Part shown: positions 25,684-34,170 of the stretch, piece after piece
Layout of the letters: every line of letters begins with the position of its first letter
Numbering within the stretch: the stretch's first letter is position 1
Origin: Poriferisodalis sp965198245
GTDB lineage: Bacteria > Actinomycetota > Acidimicrobiia > Acidimicrobiales > Poriferisodalaceae
Length of the DNA: 64,000 bases
NCBI RefSeq assembly: GCF_965198245.1
Contig: NZ_OZ240249.1
Span: 3,410,001 to 3,474,000 of the forward strand
Direction: 5' to 3'
Made by a program: the position numbers and the translations under genes
Notes under the pieces: model-generated
The model's database searches: none
Told to the model about the DNA's origin: nothing
Seen by the model: the letters and a program-made list of their open reading frames with translations, nothing else

Positions 25684-26406
25684 CTAGAGCAGCGATGCGG
25701 CGTCCGGGTCAAGGACGATCGTCGCGCTCGCATGGAGCTGCAGAGCCGAGGCGGGGACGGTCCCGCACGGCGGGCCGTGCACCGCACTCGCGACAGCTGC
25801 GGCTTTGCGTTCGCCGCAGGCGAGCAGCAACAGCTCAGCCGCCGCAAGGATGGTGGAGATCCCCTGCGTAATGGCCCGCTCAGGAACGAAACCGCTGTCG
25901 GTGAAGAACGCCGCATTGTCCGAACGGGTCTGCTCGCTGAGGGTGACGATGCGAGTGATGCTGTCAAGAGCAGAACCGGGTTCGTTGAAGGCCAGGTGCC
26001 CGTTCGACCCGATGCCGAGAATCTGCAGGCCGATAGGAGCGCTCCGGACCACGTGCTCGTAGCGACAGCACTCGCGTGCGAGATCGGGCGCGTCAGGATC
26101 GAGGCAGTGAACTGCACCACGGCGTAGGTCGACCTGCTGCGCCAGCTCCCGCTGCACGACGCTGCAGAATCGGCGCGGATCGCCAGGATCGAGGCCCACG
26201 TACTCATCAAGCAGGTACACGTCCACACCAGCGAAGCTGAGACCCTCGCGTCGATGGCGTCGAGCCAGCTCGCCATACAGCGACTCGGTCGTGCGCCCGG
26301 TCGCAACCCCAAGGCGTGCTCGTTGCTGATCGCGCACAAAACGTTCAACAACGTCCGCTGCGCATTCTGACGCCGCCGCTCGATCCTCAGCGACGATGAT
26401 CCTCAT
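25684..26406 (-). CDS. nagB: Glucosamine-6-phosphate deaminase
   Basis: A 240-residue NagB, which converts glucosamine-6-phosphate to fructose-6-phosphate and ammonia. Motifs are GVATGRTTESLY (phosphate loop), VYLLDEYVGL (catalytic Asp in LDEY), LGIGSNGHLAFNEPGS, and the closing helix region TQGISTILAAAELLLLACGERKA. The size matches the short bacterial form without the allosteric C-terminal extension. It is the last gene of the minus-strand amino-sugar operon; its start overlaps the end of the kinase gene by 4 nt (26403-26406). Confidence 0.93.
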   Translation of the reverse strand: MRIIVAEDRAAASECAADVVERFVRDQQRARLGVATGRTTESLYGELARRHRREGLSFAGVDVYLLDEYVGLDPGDPRRFCSVVQRELAQQVDLRRGAVHCLDPDAPDLARECCRYEHVVRSAPIGLQILGIGSNGHLAFNEPGSALDSITRIVTLSEQTRSDNAAFFTDSGFVPERAITQGISTILAAAELLLLACGERKAAAVASAVHGPPCGTVPASALQLHASATIVLDPDAASLL

Positions 26407-27311
26407 TGCGTGATCGGCATGTTGGCGCCATCGCCATTGCCATCGCCGCGGAGCCCCTCGACGATCCCGAGTGCGCCCTCGGCTTCGATGCCGACCATGG
26501 CGGCGACTGCGGCACCGACGATGCCGGCATGCATTCCTCGGTGTGCGACCGTGATCGGCTTCGAGAGGTCAAGCTCCGAGACGAACCGGTCGAATTCATT
26601 GCTGAGCCCACCTCCGACGACCCAGCAAGACGGGTGCAGCATCGTTTCGATCATCTCGAAGAACGGCTGTGCCCGTTCCGCCCACTGACTTGGTGTGAGC
26701 CCGTCGGTGGATATCGCACGCCCAGAGGCCACCTCTTCGAAACAAGCCCCGCCGACGATCAGGCCGCCCAACTCGGAGTTCGGGATGAGACTGCCGTTGT
26801 GCAGCAGCGCGCTGCCGACGCCGGTCCCGAAGGTCAGCACGATGGCGAGCCCGGTCGCCCTCAGCGTGGCCTCGCCGTATCTCAGTTCTGCGAGGCCGGC
26901 TGCGTCGGCGTCATTGATCAGCACCGCGTTGGCCCCAGACGCCGCACGCAAGCAAGACAGTGCGTCGGCGTCCTCCCAGGAACCACCAAGGTTCGGCGCA
27001 TGTCGCAACGACAGACCGTCGACTACACCCGGCAGCGCAACACCGACTGGCCCCGACCATCCGACCGCCGACGTGATTCGACCGATTGCCGCCATCACGT
27101 CATGCGGTGTCGCCGTGGGAGGCGTGGCTTCGGTCAGGACGGGCCCTGACAGCTCCCCCGCGGCGACATCCACGACAGCTCCCTTGATGCTCGTTCCGCC
27201 AACATCGATGCCGATCTGCAGCGAGCTGTTGCCGGCGAAGGTTCGCGAAGATCCGAAGTCGCTCGCATCTCCAACCCTCGATTCTCCTCGGACGCCCAGG
27301 TCGTCGGTCAT
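26403..27311 (-). CDS. ROK-family sugar kinase, polyphosphate-glucokinase-like
   Basis: A 302-residue ROK kinase. IGIDVGGTSIKG (33-44) is the phosphate loop, VALPGVVDG and VLTFGTGVGSALLHNG follow, and IPNSELGG corresponds to the ELGH motif of PpgK, with Gly replacing His. The actinobacterial PpgK branch phosphorylates glucose with polyphosphate or ATP; next to nagB the likely substrate is glucosamine, making glucosamine-6-phosphate. The ATG at 27311 overlaps the ABC ATPase gene by 4 nt, so an N-terminal extension in the same frame is excluded. Confidence 0.8.
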   Translation of the reverse strand: MTDDLGVRGESRVGDASDFGSSRTFAGNSSLQIGIDVGGTSIKGAVVDVAAGELSGPVLTEATPPTATPHDVMAAIGRITSAVGWSGPVGVALPGVVDGLSLRHAPNLGGSWEDADALSCLRAASGANAVLINDADAAGLAELRYGEATLRATGLAIVLTFGTGVGSALLHNGSLIPNSELGGLIVGGACFEEVASGRAISTDGLTPSQWAERAQPFFEMIETMLHPSCWVVGGGLSNEFDRFVSELDLSKPITVAHRGMHAGIVGAAVAAMVGIEAEGALGIVEGLRGDGNGDGANMPITQ

Positions 27312-28078
27312 GGCCCCGGACCGTCGTGGCGGGAACCGGTGATGTATGCAACAAGGTCGTCCTTGGTCACCGCGCTGACATCGACCTCCGCAGCTGTGCG
27401 CCCCTGACGCAGCACCACCACCCGGTCGCACACTGCCATGACCCTGTCCATGTTGTGGGTGATGAGCAGGACGGCCACGCCGGCGCTGCGCAATCCCCGA
27501 ATGAGGTCCAGGACGCGTGCAGCCTGCTCGACACCCAACGCAGCGGCGGGCTCGTCGAGCAGCACGATCTGCTGTCCCCATGCGGCAGCCCTGCCGATCG
27601 CGACTGCTTGGCGCTGGCCGCCCGACAGCGCGCTCATCGGTCGCCGCAGCGAAGGGAGTCGGATGTCGAGGCGACCCAGAATCTCCCCGGCCTCGGCGCG
27701 CATGCGCTTCTTGTCGAGCACTCCGAGCCATGACCCCAAACGTCCCCCACGCGTGTGCTCGCGGTTGAGGAACAGGTTCTCCACGACATCGAGCGGGTCG
27801 ATCACCGCCAGCGTCTGATGCACCGTCTCGATGCCCAGCGATCGGGCCCCTTCCGGTGATCCGATCTCGCGCCTGTGTCCATTGACGAAGACACTTCCGG
27901 CGTCAGGCCGGTACACCCCAGCGATGCACTTCACCAATGTGGACTTGCCGGCTCCGTTGTCGCCGAGCAACGCGGTCACCTCGCCGTAGCGCAAGCTCAG
28001 CGTGACATCGTCGAGCGCCCGCACAGCACGAAACGACTTGCAGATGCCCGTGGCTTCCAAGGCTGTGGCGGCAGTCAT
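27308..28078 (-). CDS. Sugar ABC transporter ATP-binding protein (single domain)
   Basis: A 256-residue ABC ATPase with Walker A GDNGAGKST (39-47), Q-loop HQTLAV, signature LSGGQRQ and Walker B IVLLDEP, followed by the switch His in LLITHN. It energises import with the permease at 29285 and the binding protein at 30330. RbsA-type ATPases of this importer class normally have two nucleotide-binding domains; this one has a single domain, like FrcA. The ATG at 28078 overlaps the racemase-like gene by 4 nt. Confidence 0.9.
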   Translation of the reverse strand: MTAATALEATGICKSFRAVRALDDVTLSLRYGEVTALLGDNGAGKSTLVKCIAGVYRPDAGSVFVNGHRREIGSPEGARSLGIETVHQTLAVIDPLDVVENLFLNREHTRGGRLGSWLGVLDKKRMRAEAGEILGRLDIRLPSLRRPMSALSGGQRQAVAIGRAAAWGQQIVLLDEPAAALGVEQAARVLDLIRGLRSAGVAVLLITHNMDRVMAVCDRVVVLRQGRTAAEVDVSAVTKDDLVAYITGSRHDGPGP

Positions 28079-29280
28079 GTCGAGCTCACTTCGACCCGAT
28101 CCCCGAAGCCGTTCCACACTCCGACCACCCGAGGCTGGCCTTGCGACACTCCCGACAGCCCAGTGACCAGCGCCCTGGTCACGAACGCCTGGATCCTGAA
28201 GCCGAAGATGACCGTCGCGCCTTCCGTCACGGTGTGGCCAGAGTCGGGGTGCAAGCTGGCGTAGTAGTCGATCGCTGCCGGATCGGGCATGTCCACGGGC
28301 ACGGGTGATGTCGAAATCTCTGCAGCGTCGTGAGCCACGACTGCATGGACCTGATACTCGCCGAACACCGGATCGACGTAGAGACCGCCCCCGAAACAGA
28401 GCGGCACACCTTGGTGAATGTGGGCCACCTCGCTGAGGTACAAGACCCCTGGCTGCTCAGGCAGATCCCGAACGGCGTGCAGCGGCGTGGTGCCGGTGAG
28501 TCCGTGGCCGGGCTCGACTTGGGTGGCCCCGGACTCGGCGAGCAGCCCGAGGACTTCGGTGGAGGTGGTCCCCGGCAGGTTCATCTCGAGCTGGGCAGGG
28601 CAAGCCGAGTGCCGTCGGACGAGGTCTGCTGCCCGTGCCAGCGTCTCGACGTTTCGGGTGGCAGCGAGGCTGCCCCGTCGCTCATCGAAGAGCATGGCCG
28701 GAAAGGTCGTGAGTCCGGCGAACTCGGCCCCATCGAGCGCTGCGATGACGTCGACCGCCGAACCGAGGTCGCGGAGCGGCACACCTCCTTCGTGACCGGC
28801 ATAGAACGTGTCACCCGGATCGAAGACCCGCAGCAGGAGGCGCTGAATTCGACCGTTGGCTCGTGCTGCTGCCGCGGCCTCCGTCGCCTTGTTCGCAGAG
28901 AAGACCGTCCAGTAGTCGGGTGCCATCGCGGCTGCCTCGCCAGCTTCGGCGCGAGGAACCTGAACGAGGTGTCCAAGGTGACCGAGTCGGTGGCCATTGC
29001 GAGTGATGGGACGGGCACACGCCATGTCGACCGCAACAAATCCGTCCACGCCGCCGGCCGCCATGGCTGCCATCGCGCCGGCGGCCCTGCCGATCTGCTT
29101 GGTCATCGCGTACACGGTGAGGTCGAGTGTCCGGGCTCGCGTGCACAGCACACTTGTGTTTGCCTCGATGGCGTCGAGGTCCAGCACATAGCTGTTCGCC
29201 GGGATCTTCCCCGCCTGGTGCAATTCGACAGCGGCTTGAAGGAACCCGGGATTGCGGTCGAGCAGGGATCGAAGGAACAT
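28075..29280 (-). CDS. YhfX-like PLP enzyme, alanine-racemase fold
   Basis: A 401-residue fold-type III PLP enzyme resembling YhfX. The N-terminus NSYVLDLDAIEANTSVL leads to TVYAMTKQIGR, the PLP lysine region. GLTTFPAM, QLEMNLPGTTST and VEPGHGLTGTTP are the barrel segments, and the C-terminal beta domain starts near VAHIHQG. The family racemises or epimerises an amino compound not yet identified. Its place between the permease and ATPase genes suggests it acts on the imported substrate. The permease gene ends 4 nt before the next open frame, showing tight operon packing. Confidence 0.75.
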   Translation of the reverse strand: MFLRSLLDRNPGFLQAAVELHQAGKIPANSYVLDLDAIEANTSVLCTRARTLDLTVYAMTKQIGRAAGAMAAMAAGGVDGFVAVDMACARPITRNGHRLGHLGHLVQVPRAEAGEAAAMAPDYWTVFSANKATEAAAAARANGRIQRLLLRVFDPGDTFYAGHEGGVPLRDLGSAVDVIAALDGAEFAGLTTFPAMLFDERRGSLAATRNVETLARAADLVRRHSACPAQLEMNLPGTTSTEVLGLLAESGATQVEPGHGLTGTTPLHAVRDLPEQPGVLYLSEVAHIHQGVPLCFGGGLYVDPVFGEYQVHAVVAHDAAEISTSPVPVDMPDPAAIDYYASLHPDSGHTVTEGATVIFGFRIQAFVTRALVTGLSGVSQGQPRVVGVWNGFGDRVEVSST

Positions 29281-29284
29281 CTCC

Positions 29285-30289
29285 TCAGCGCTCCCGCTGC
29301 TCGCGCATGCTCAGCGCGACCGCCAGGATGATGATGGCGCCCCTTGCGATCAGCTGATCGGCAACTCGCAGCCCCATCAGGATCAAGCCGTTGTTGAGCA
29401 TGGCCATGATGACCGAGCCCATGATCGCCCCGACGACCGATGCACGCCCGCCGAACAGGTTGGTCCCGCCGATGACCACGGCGGCTATCACCGTCAGCAG
29501 CAGGTTCTCGCCGAGATCGTGCCGTCCGATGGCCAGGCGGCCAGCCAGCAGCACGCCGGCGAATGCAGCCGCGGCAGCGCTGGTCACCAGCGCCGCTATG
29601 CGGATGCGGTCCACGTTGATGCCCACCGCTTCTGAGGCAGAACGGTCGGCTCCGACCGACAGGACATGGCGGCCCCAGCGAAGCTGATGAAGCGCCAGAT
29701 GCCCGATGAGGCCAACGACCACGATCCAGATGAGCAGTGAGGACACGGGGCCCAGCGAGCCCGCTCCAAAGACCGCAGAGAACGTGTCGTTTCGTATCGG
29801 CAGCGACTGCAGGTTGTTCATGTTGCGCGCTATGCCGCTGACAATCCCGAGCATTCCCAAGGTGACGAGAAACGACGGAATACGCACCTTCACGGTGATC
29901 AGACCGTTGACCAACCCGATTCCCGCACCAACGGCGACTGCCGCCAGCGCTCCGGCAAGGAATCCGTACCCGCCGACCGCTTCTGCGGCCACCAACGACG
30001 ACAGCGCCGCAATCGAGCCGACGGACAGATCGATTTCGGCGGCAGCGAGGGCGAACGCCATCCCTACTGCCATGACGGCTATCGGTGCTGCCTGCCGGCC
30101 GATATTGAGCAAGTTGGACGCGCTGAGGAACCCATCGTCGTACAAGGTCACCGCGAAGACTCCGAAGATGAGCGCCGGCGCCACGTAAACGACGTATCCG
30201 CGAGATCCTGAGTCCTGTCGATTGGACAAGAGCCGCCCAAGACCCCTGGGAGGGTTTGACTGGCCCGGGGCGCCGAAGTCCTGCGTCAC
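29285..30289 (-). CDS. Sugar ABC transporter permease (RbsC family)
   Basis: A 334-residue RbsC-type permease with about nine to ten hydrophobic segments. PIAVMAVGMAFALAAAEIDLSVGS is the family signature near the N-terminus, and ENLLLTVIAAVVIGGTNLFGG is the EAA-like cytoplasmic loop that contacts the ATPase. It forms the channel of the amino-sugar importer. The gene lies 40 nt downstream of the binding-protein gene on the same strand. No second permease is seen, so a homodimer is expected. Confidence 0.92.
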   Translation of the reverse strand: MTQDFGAPGQSNPPRGLGRLLSNRQDSGSRGYVVYVAPALIFGVFAVTLYDDGFLSASNLLNIGRQAAPIAVMAVGMAFALAAAEIDLSVGSIAALSSLVAAEAVGGYGFLAGALAAVAVGAGIGLVNGLITVKVRIPSFLVTLGMLGIVSGIARNMNNLQSLPIRNDTFSAVFGAGSLGPVSSLLIWIVVVGLIGHLALHQLRWGRHVLSVGADRSASEAVGINVDRIRIAALVTSAAAAAFAGVLLAGRLAIGRHDLGENLLLTVIAAVVIGGTNLFGGRASVVGAIMGSVIMAMLNNGLILMGLRVADQLIARGAIIILAVALSMREQRER

Positions 30290-30329
30290 GATGGGTTCCT
30301 CAGCTCGCCCCCGAAAGGACGAGTCTGCA

Positions 30330-31607
30330 TCAGTTGCCGAGAGCCTCCAGAACCTCTGGCGGGGGTTCCGCGGCCAAGGACTGACGATAGGCGTCGACGA
30401 TGTTGTCGGCCGTCACCCCGATGGCGGGCACCACGACAAATGCGGGAGCTGCCTTGCCCAACAGGCCGTAGGCGCCCTCGAATGCCATCGTGCGGCCGAG
30501 GTTGTAGGCCTCATCGGCAGCGATGCCGACGATGTTGCCACCCTCGACGAGATCGAGCGACACGTTGGTGTCCAGATCCATCGTCACTACGGCAACATCA
30601 GATGCTCCCGCAGCGCGAAGTGCCGCCAGCACTCCGTCGGCAGGGCCGGCGGACCAGGGCGCATAGATGCCGTCGAGATCAGGGTGGCGCGTGAGCAGCG
30701 CCGCTGCGATCTCCTCCGCAGCGGCCGGATCAGCGAGTCCCTGCTCGGCGACGATCTCGATGCCTGGATAGTTGATCTCGATCCATGACTTGAATGCCTG
30801 ATCACGCTGGTTGGTGACGTAGTAGGCAGCGTCGTGGAAGATGAATCCCACTTCGCCTTCGCCACCGAGGGCCTCGCCGAGCAGGTTGGCTGCGGTGATG
30901 CCCATCGCCGCGAGGTCATCGGTCACGATGCCGACGTAGTCCTCGCCGTGGACGTACCCCTGCGGGACGTTCGAGAGGAACACCAACTGCACACCGGCTT
31001 CGGTTGCAGGACGGAATGCTTCCGCACCGGCGTCGGGTCCGATGGCCAAGCTGATGATGATGTCGGGATTCTGCGCCATGACCGTCTCGACATCGTTCGC
31101 CTGCTGAGCCGCGTCGAACGAGGCATTGGTCTCGGCGATCACCTCGATCCCCAGTTCTGCGAAGGCATCACGAGCGCCTTGGCTCACTGCATCGGTGAAC
31201 GCGCCCGCTGTGTGCCAGAGCAGAGCGGCCGTGTAGCCACCTGCCTGCACCTGCGCAATCTCGTCATCGCTGAGCGTGATCTCGCTCGACGCGACCGCTT
31301 CCTCGCCACCAGGGCCTTGGGTGACCGGTGCGGTGGCCGCGTCATCAGCCATGTCGTCATCGGCCATGTCGTCATCGGCCATGTCGTCATCGGCCATGTC
31401 GTCATCGGCCATGTCGTCATCGGCCATGTCGTCGGCGGCGGCAGGGGCGGTGGTCGCCGGCGCGGCGCCGCTGTCTGCATCGCCGTCGGTGTCGCCGGTG
31501 CACGAAGCAGCGAGCAAGGCGAACACGGCCAGCAAGCACAAGAGCAAGAGCCGCCTCGGCGCTCGCACTCGGGACTTGGTCGTGTGTCTTTCTGATTTGG
31601 TTCTCAT
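30330..31607 (-). CDS. Lipoprotein sugar-binding protein of the ABC importer
   Basis: A 425-residue periplasmic-binding-protein-type lipoprotein. The signal peptide ends in the lipobox LAASC (C36). A linker rich in Asp and Met follows, with five exact 15-nt repeats encoding ADDDM (about 58-88). The Peripla_BP_4 fold starts near residue 125 (GGYTAALLWHTAGAFTDAVSQGA). ISLAIGPDAGAEAF, VFLSNVP, GIVTDD and VVTMDLDTN match sugar-binding proteins. GGAGGG precedes the ATG at 31607. It captures the substrate outside the membrane for the importer encoded downstream. Confidence 0.9.
   Translation of the reverse strand: MRTKSERHTTKSRVRAPRRLLLLCLLAVFALLAASCTGDTDGDADSGAAPATTAPAAADDMADDDMADDDMADDDMADDDMADDDMADDAATAPVTQGPGGEEAVASSEITLSDDEIAQVQAGGYTAALLWHTAGAFTDAVSQGARDAFAELGIEVIAETNASFDAAQQANDVETVMAQNPDIIISLAIGPDAGAEAFRPATEAGVQLVFLSNVPQGYVHGEDYVGIVTDDLAAMGITAANLLGEALGGEGEVGFIFHDAAYYVTNQRDQAFKSWIEINYPGIEIVAEQGLADPAAAEEIAAALLTRHPDLDGIYAPWSAGPADGVLAALRAAGASDVAVVTMDLDTNVSLDLVEGGNIVGIAADEAYNLGRTMAFEGAYGLLGKAAPAFVVVPAIGVTADNIVDAYRQSLAAEPPPEVLEALGN
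31351..31425 (-). repeat. Five exact 15-nt tandem repeats encoding ADDDM
   Basis: The unit ATGTCGTCATCGGCC (plus strand) is repeated five times without change, with degenerate copies on both sides (from 31336, to 31440). It encodes the acidic linker of the lipoprotein at 30330 and is a candidate length-variable tract. Confidence 0.93.
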
Positions 31608-31629
31608 GGGTCCCTCCTCCGGGTCTGGC

Positions 31630-32874
31630 TTATGAGTCCTCGACACCGCACCACTCGGCAATGAAGTGCGCGAGCGTGCGGGTTGCGGTCACCAACTCGT
31701 CGATGGCGACCCGCTCGAACGGTGTGTGGCAGTGCGAGATGTCTCCGGGAGCGAAATAGACGCCAGGAATGCCCAGGTCCCGCAGGAATGGCTTTTCCGA
31801 CCAGTAGGGAGCGCCCTCGATACGGGCCTGCTCGCCGGTTACCGAGGTGATCGATGCGGCGAGAGCGGCCACTCCCGGATGGTCGGCGGAGACTTCGTCG
31901 GGTGTGCCGCCGACGACGTGATCCCGGGGAGCGCTGAAGTCCACGCTGCATTCCACGGAATGCTCTGCCGCTACGTCCGTCACAACGCTGCGAATCTGCT
32001 CAGCGGCCGCGTCGAGACTCTCGCCCGGATTGATCTTTCGAATCAGCGACGCCTCGAAACGCCCCGGCACGGCGATGTTGCCACCCGAAGAAACCGACGT
32101 AACCAGCAGGAAGGCTTCGCCGAGCAACTCATGGGCCGGCACCGTTGCTCGCAGCTCGTCGGAAAGCTCCCACAAGCGGCTGAGCAAGCTGTGGCCGGCC
32201 TTGAGCGCATCCACACCGAGTTCGGGTCGTCCGAAGTACGCAGACTTGCCAATGCAGACGATGTCGGCGATGAGGAATCCCATCTGCGCGGTGTAGATGG
32301 CCGATGTCGTCGGCTCGGTATAGATGGCGAAGTCGGCGACGCCTCGTGAACTGTCGCTCGCCGCCGTGCGCATTCCGAGCGACACGCCGGATCCCGGCTG
32401 TCCGGATTCCTCGTCGCAGACGAACCACACCGAGACTGCGCCGGCCGGACGCAGCCCGACCCTGCTGAATGCCCGGAGCGCCTCGAGGATGATGCAGATG
32501 CCCGCCTTCTGGTCGGCGGCACCTCGTCCCCAGATTTCGCCGTCGATGACGCACGGCTGGAATGGGTTTGCGCGTTCGGTCCCAGCCCAGTGCCGCTCCC
32601 AGTCCTCAACGGCGACCGTGTCAAGATGACCAGCGAGCAGCAGTGATCGGCCGCTGTCTCCCCCGGCGCTGCCGTACACATTCGGCCGGCCCGGCTCGCA
32701 TTCGATCAACTCTGCTGCGTGGAATGCTCCCGATTCGTTGAGACAGCCCAGCGCCCAGCGGGCGACGTCGGACTCATTGGGCGTGACACTCGGGATGCAG
32801 ACGGCTTGCCGCAGCAGCTCTACGACCGCGTCAGCGTCCACCGCGTCCGCGACGAGCGCGGCTGCGCTGCTCAT
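31630..32874 (-). CDS. M20-family metallo-amidohydrolase
   Basis: A 414-residue ArgE/DapE/ACY1-type enzyme. Metal ligands are visible as LLLAGHLDTV, RGAADQKAG (bridging Asp), CDEESG (catalytic Glu pair) and SHCHTPFERV (C-terminal His). The lid domain occupies about 190-300. The family hydrolyses N-acyl or peptide bonds in the cytoplasm. In an operon that has NagB and a sugar kinase but no NagA, it may remove the acyl group before phosphorylation; this is an inference. The start overlaps the end of the repressor gene by 4 nt. Confidence 0.85.
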   Translation of the reverse strand: MSSAAALVADAVDADAVVELLRQAVCIPSVTPNESDVARWALGCLNESGAFHAAELIECEPGRPNVYGSAGGDSGRSLLLAGHLDTVAVEDWERHWAGTERANPFQPCVIDGEIWGRGAADQKAGICIILEALRAFSRVGLRPAGAVSVWFVCDEESGQPGSGVSLGMRTAASDSSRGVADFAIYTEPTTSAIYTAQMGFLIADIVCIGKSAYFGRPELGVDALKAGHSLLSRLWELSDELRATVPAHELLGEAFLLVTSVSSGGNIAVPGRFEASLIRKINPGESLDAAAEQIRSVVTDVAAEHSVECSVDFSAPRDHVVGGTPDEVSADHPGVAALAASITSVTGEQARIEGAPYWSEKPFLRDLGIPGVYFAPGDISHCHTPFERVAIDELVTATRTLAHFIAEWCGVEDS

Positions 32875-34073
32875 CTACGCTGGTCTCCCAAGACTTCTGG
32901 CACGAGGGTCTCGTGCACGATCCGCAGACTCATCGACACGGCTCCTGCGAGAGCGGCCCGACGTCCCAAACTTGACGCAGCCAGCTCGGGGGGTGCCCCC
33001 ACGAGGCCTTCGAGCCGTTCCCGCACGGCATCGACGAAGACAGGATTGACGCCGACTCCGCCGCCGAACACGACCCGGGCCGGATCCGCGATCAGGCAGA
33101 GGTGCGACACGGCAAGCGCCATCGACTCCGCAACTTTGTGCAGGACGTGGCGTGCGGCGGCGTCATTCGCCTCAGCCGCGGCAAGGATGTCAGGAACATC
33201 AGAGCTGGGAGCCAGCCCGCTGTCGTAGCCTTCCTCGATTGCTCGGCCGAAGAGCTTGCGAATGGACGGCGCTGAGGCCACATCTTCGAGCGTGATCGGA
33301 GGTTCACCAGGTTCTGGGTGCGCCAGCAGCACAGAGCCCAGCTCGCCTGCGGACTCGGTACCGCCTCGATACAGCTCCCCGTCGACCACGATCGCACCGC
33401 CGATGCCGGTGCCGATCGAGATCGCAGCGAAGTCGCCGCCCGGCTGATCATCGTCCAGATGGGCGAGCTCCCCGAGCGCCGCGAGGTTTACGTCATTGTC
33501 GACATGGACTCGATCGGCGGGAACTCCGAGTTGCTCGGCGAGCCATGCACGCGGCGCCAACCCATCGAATCCGGGCAGGTTCAGTGCCTGCTCAACGCGG
33601 TCGCTGCTGGTTCGGTAGATGCCCGGCACACCGATGCACGCGGCGCTGCACGGCTCATCGATGGCGTCCAGCATCGCCGAGATGGACCGCCCGAGTCGCT
33701 CGAACGCCGTCGGGGCATCCGGTCCTGTCTCCATCTCTCGCTCGACGATGAGATTCCCGAAGAGGTCTCCGACGCCGACCAGCATCTTGGTGGCGCCGAT
33801 GTCCGCCGCTAGCACCTGTCGTGCAGTCGGGACGAGTTCGTAGAGCGCCGCCGGCCTCCCGATGGATCCGGTTCTCTGGCCCTCCGAGGCGACACGTACC
33901 AATCCCGCCGACGTCATGTCAGCCATGAGGGCCGACACCGTCGGCTTCGACAGTCCGGTGGTCCGGGCAATGCCGGCGCGAGACATCTGCCGCGGGTGTG
34001 CTGCGAACATCGCGTCAGCGATTCTCTGCCCGCTCAGCAGCCGCAGACCCCCCGAATGCGCTCGGTCGTCCAT
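32871..34073 (-). CDS. ROK-family transcriptional repressor (NagC/Mlc-like)
   Basis: A 400-residue ROK repressor. An N-terminal winged helix (about 12-75: SRAGIARTTGLSKPTVSALMADM) precedes the ROK sugar-binding domain with LAADIGATKMLVGV, IGVPGIY, ISIGTGIGGAIVV and GTESAGELG. The last replaces the usual GExGH zinc site. It heads the operon 32874-25684 and probably senses an amino sugar. A 23-nt partial palindrome (34075-34097) sits immediately before its start and is the likely operator. The ATG lies at the promoter edge, so translation may be leaderless. Confidence 0.87.
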   Translation of the reverse strand: MDDRAHSGGLRLLSGQRIADAMFAAHPRQMSRAGIARTTGLSKPTVSALMADMTSAGLVRVASEGQRTGSIGRPAALYELVPTARQVLAADIGATKMLVGVGDLFGNLIVEREMETGPDAPTAFERLGRSISAMLDAIDEPCSAACIGVPGIYRTSSDRVEQALNLPGFDGLAPRAWLAEQLGVPADRVHVDNDVNLAALGELAHLDDDQPGGDFAAISIGTGIGGAIVVDGELYRGGTESAGELGSVLLAHPEPGEPPITLEDVASAPSIRKLFGRAIEEGYDSGLAPSSDVPDILAAAEANDAAARHVLHKVAESMALAVSHLCLIADPARVVFGGGVGVNPVFVDAVRERLEGLVGAPPELAASSLGRRAALAGAVSMSLRIVHETLVPEVLGDQRR

Positions 34074-34074
34074 A

Positions 34075-34097
34075 TTGTTAGTAATCTTACCTTACAA
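34075..34097. promoter_or_regulatory. Candidate operator of the ROK repressor
   Basis: TTGTTAG (34075-34081) and CTTACAA (34091-34097) are inverted arms matching at 6 of 7 positions with a 9-nt spacer, directly before the repressor start at 34073. The AT-rich sequence is unlike its surroundings. Confidence 0.45.
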
Positions 34098-34170
34098 AAT
34101 CTAGGTGTCGAGACGCCACCTCGGCCTTGTGCGCTGCCACAGCCCTCTGGCGGGACAGTTCGCCCGAGAA

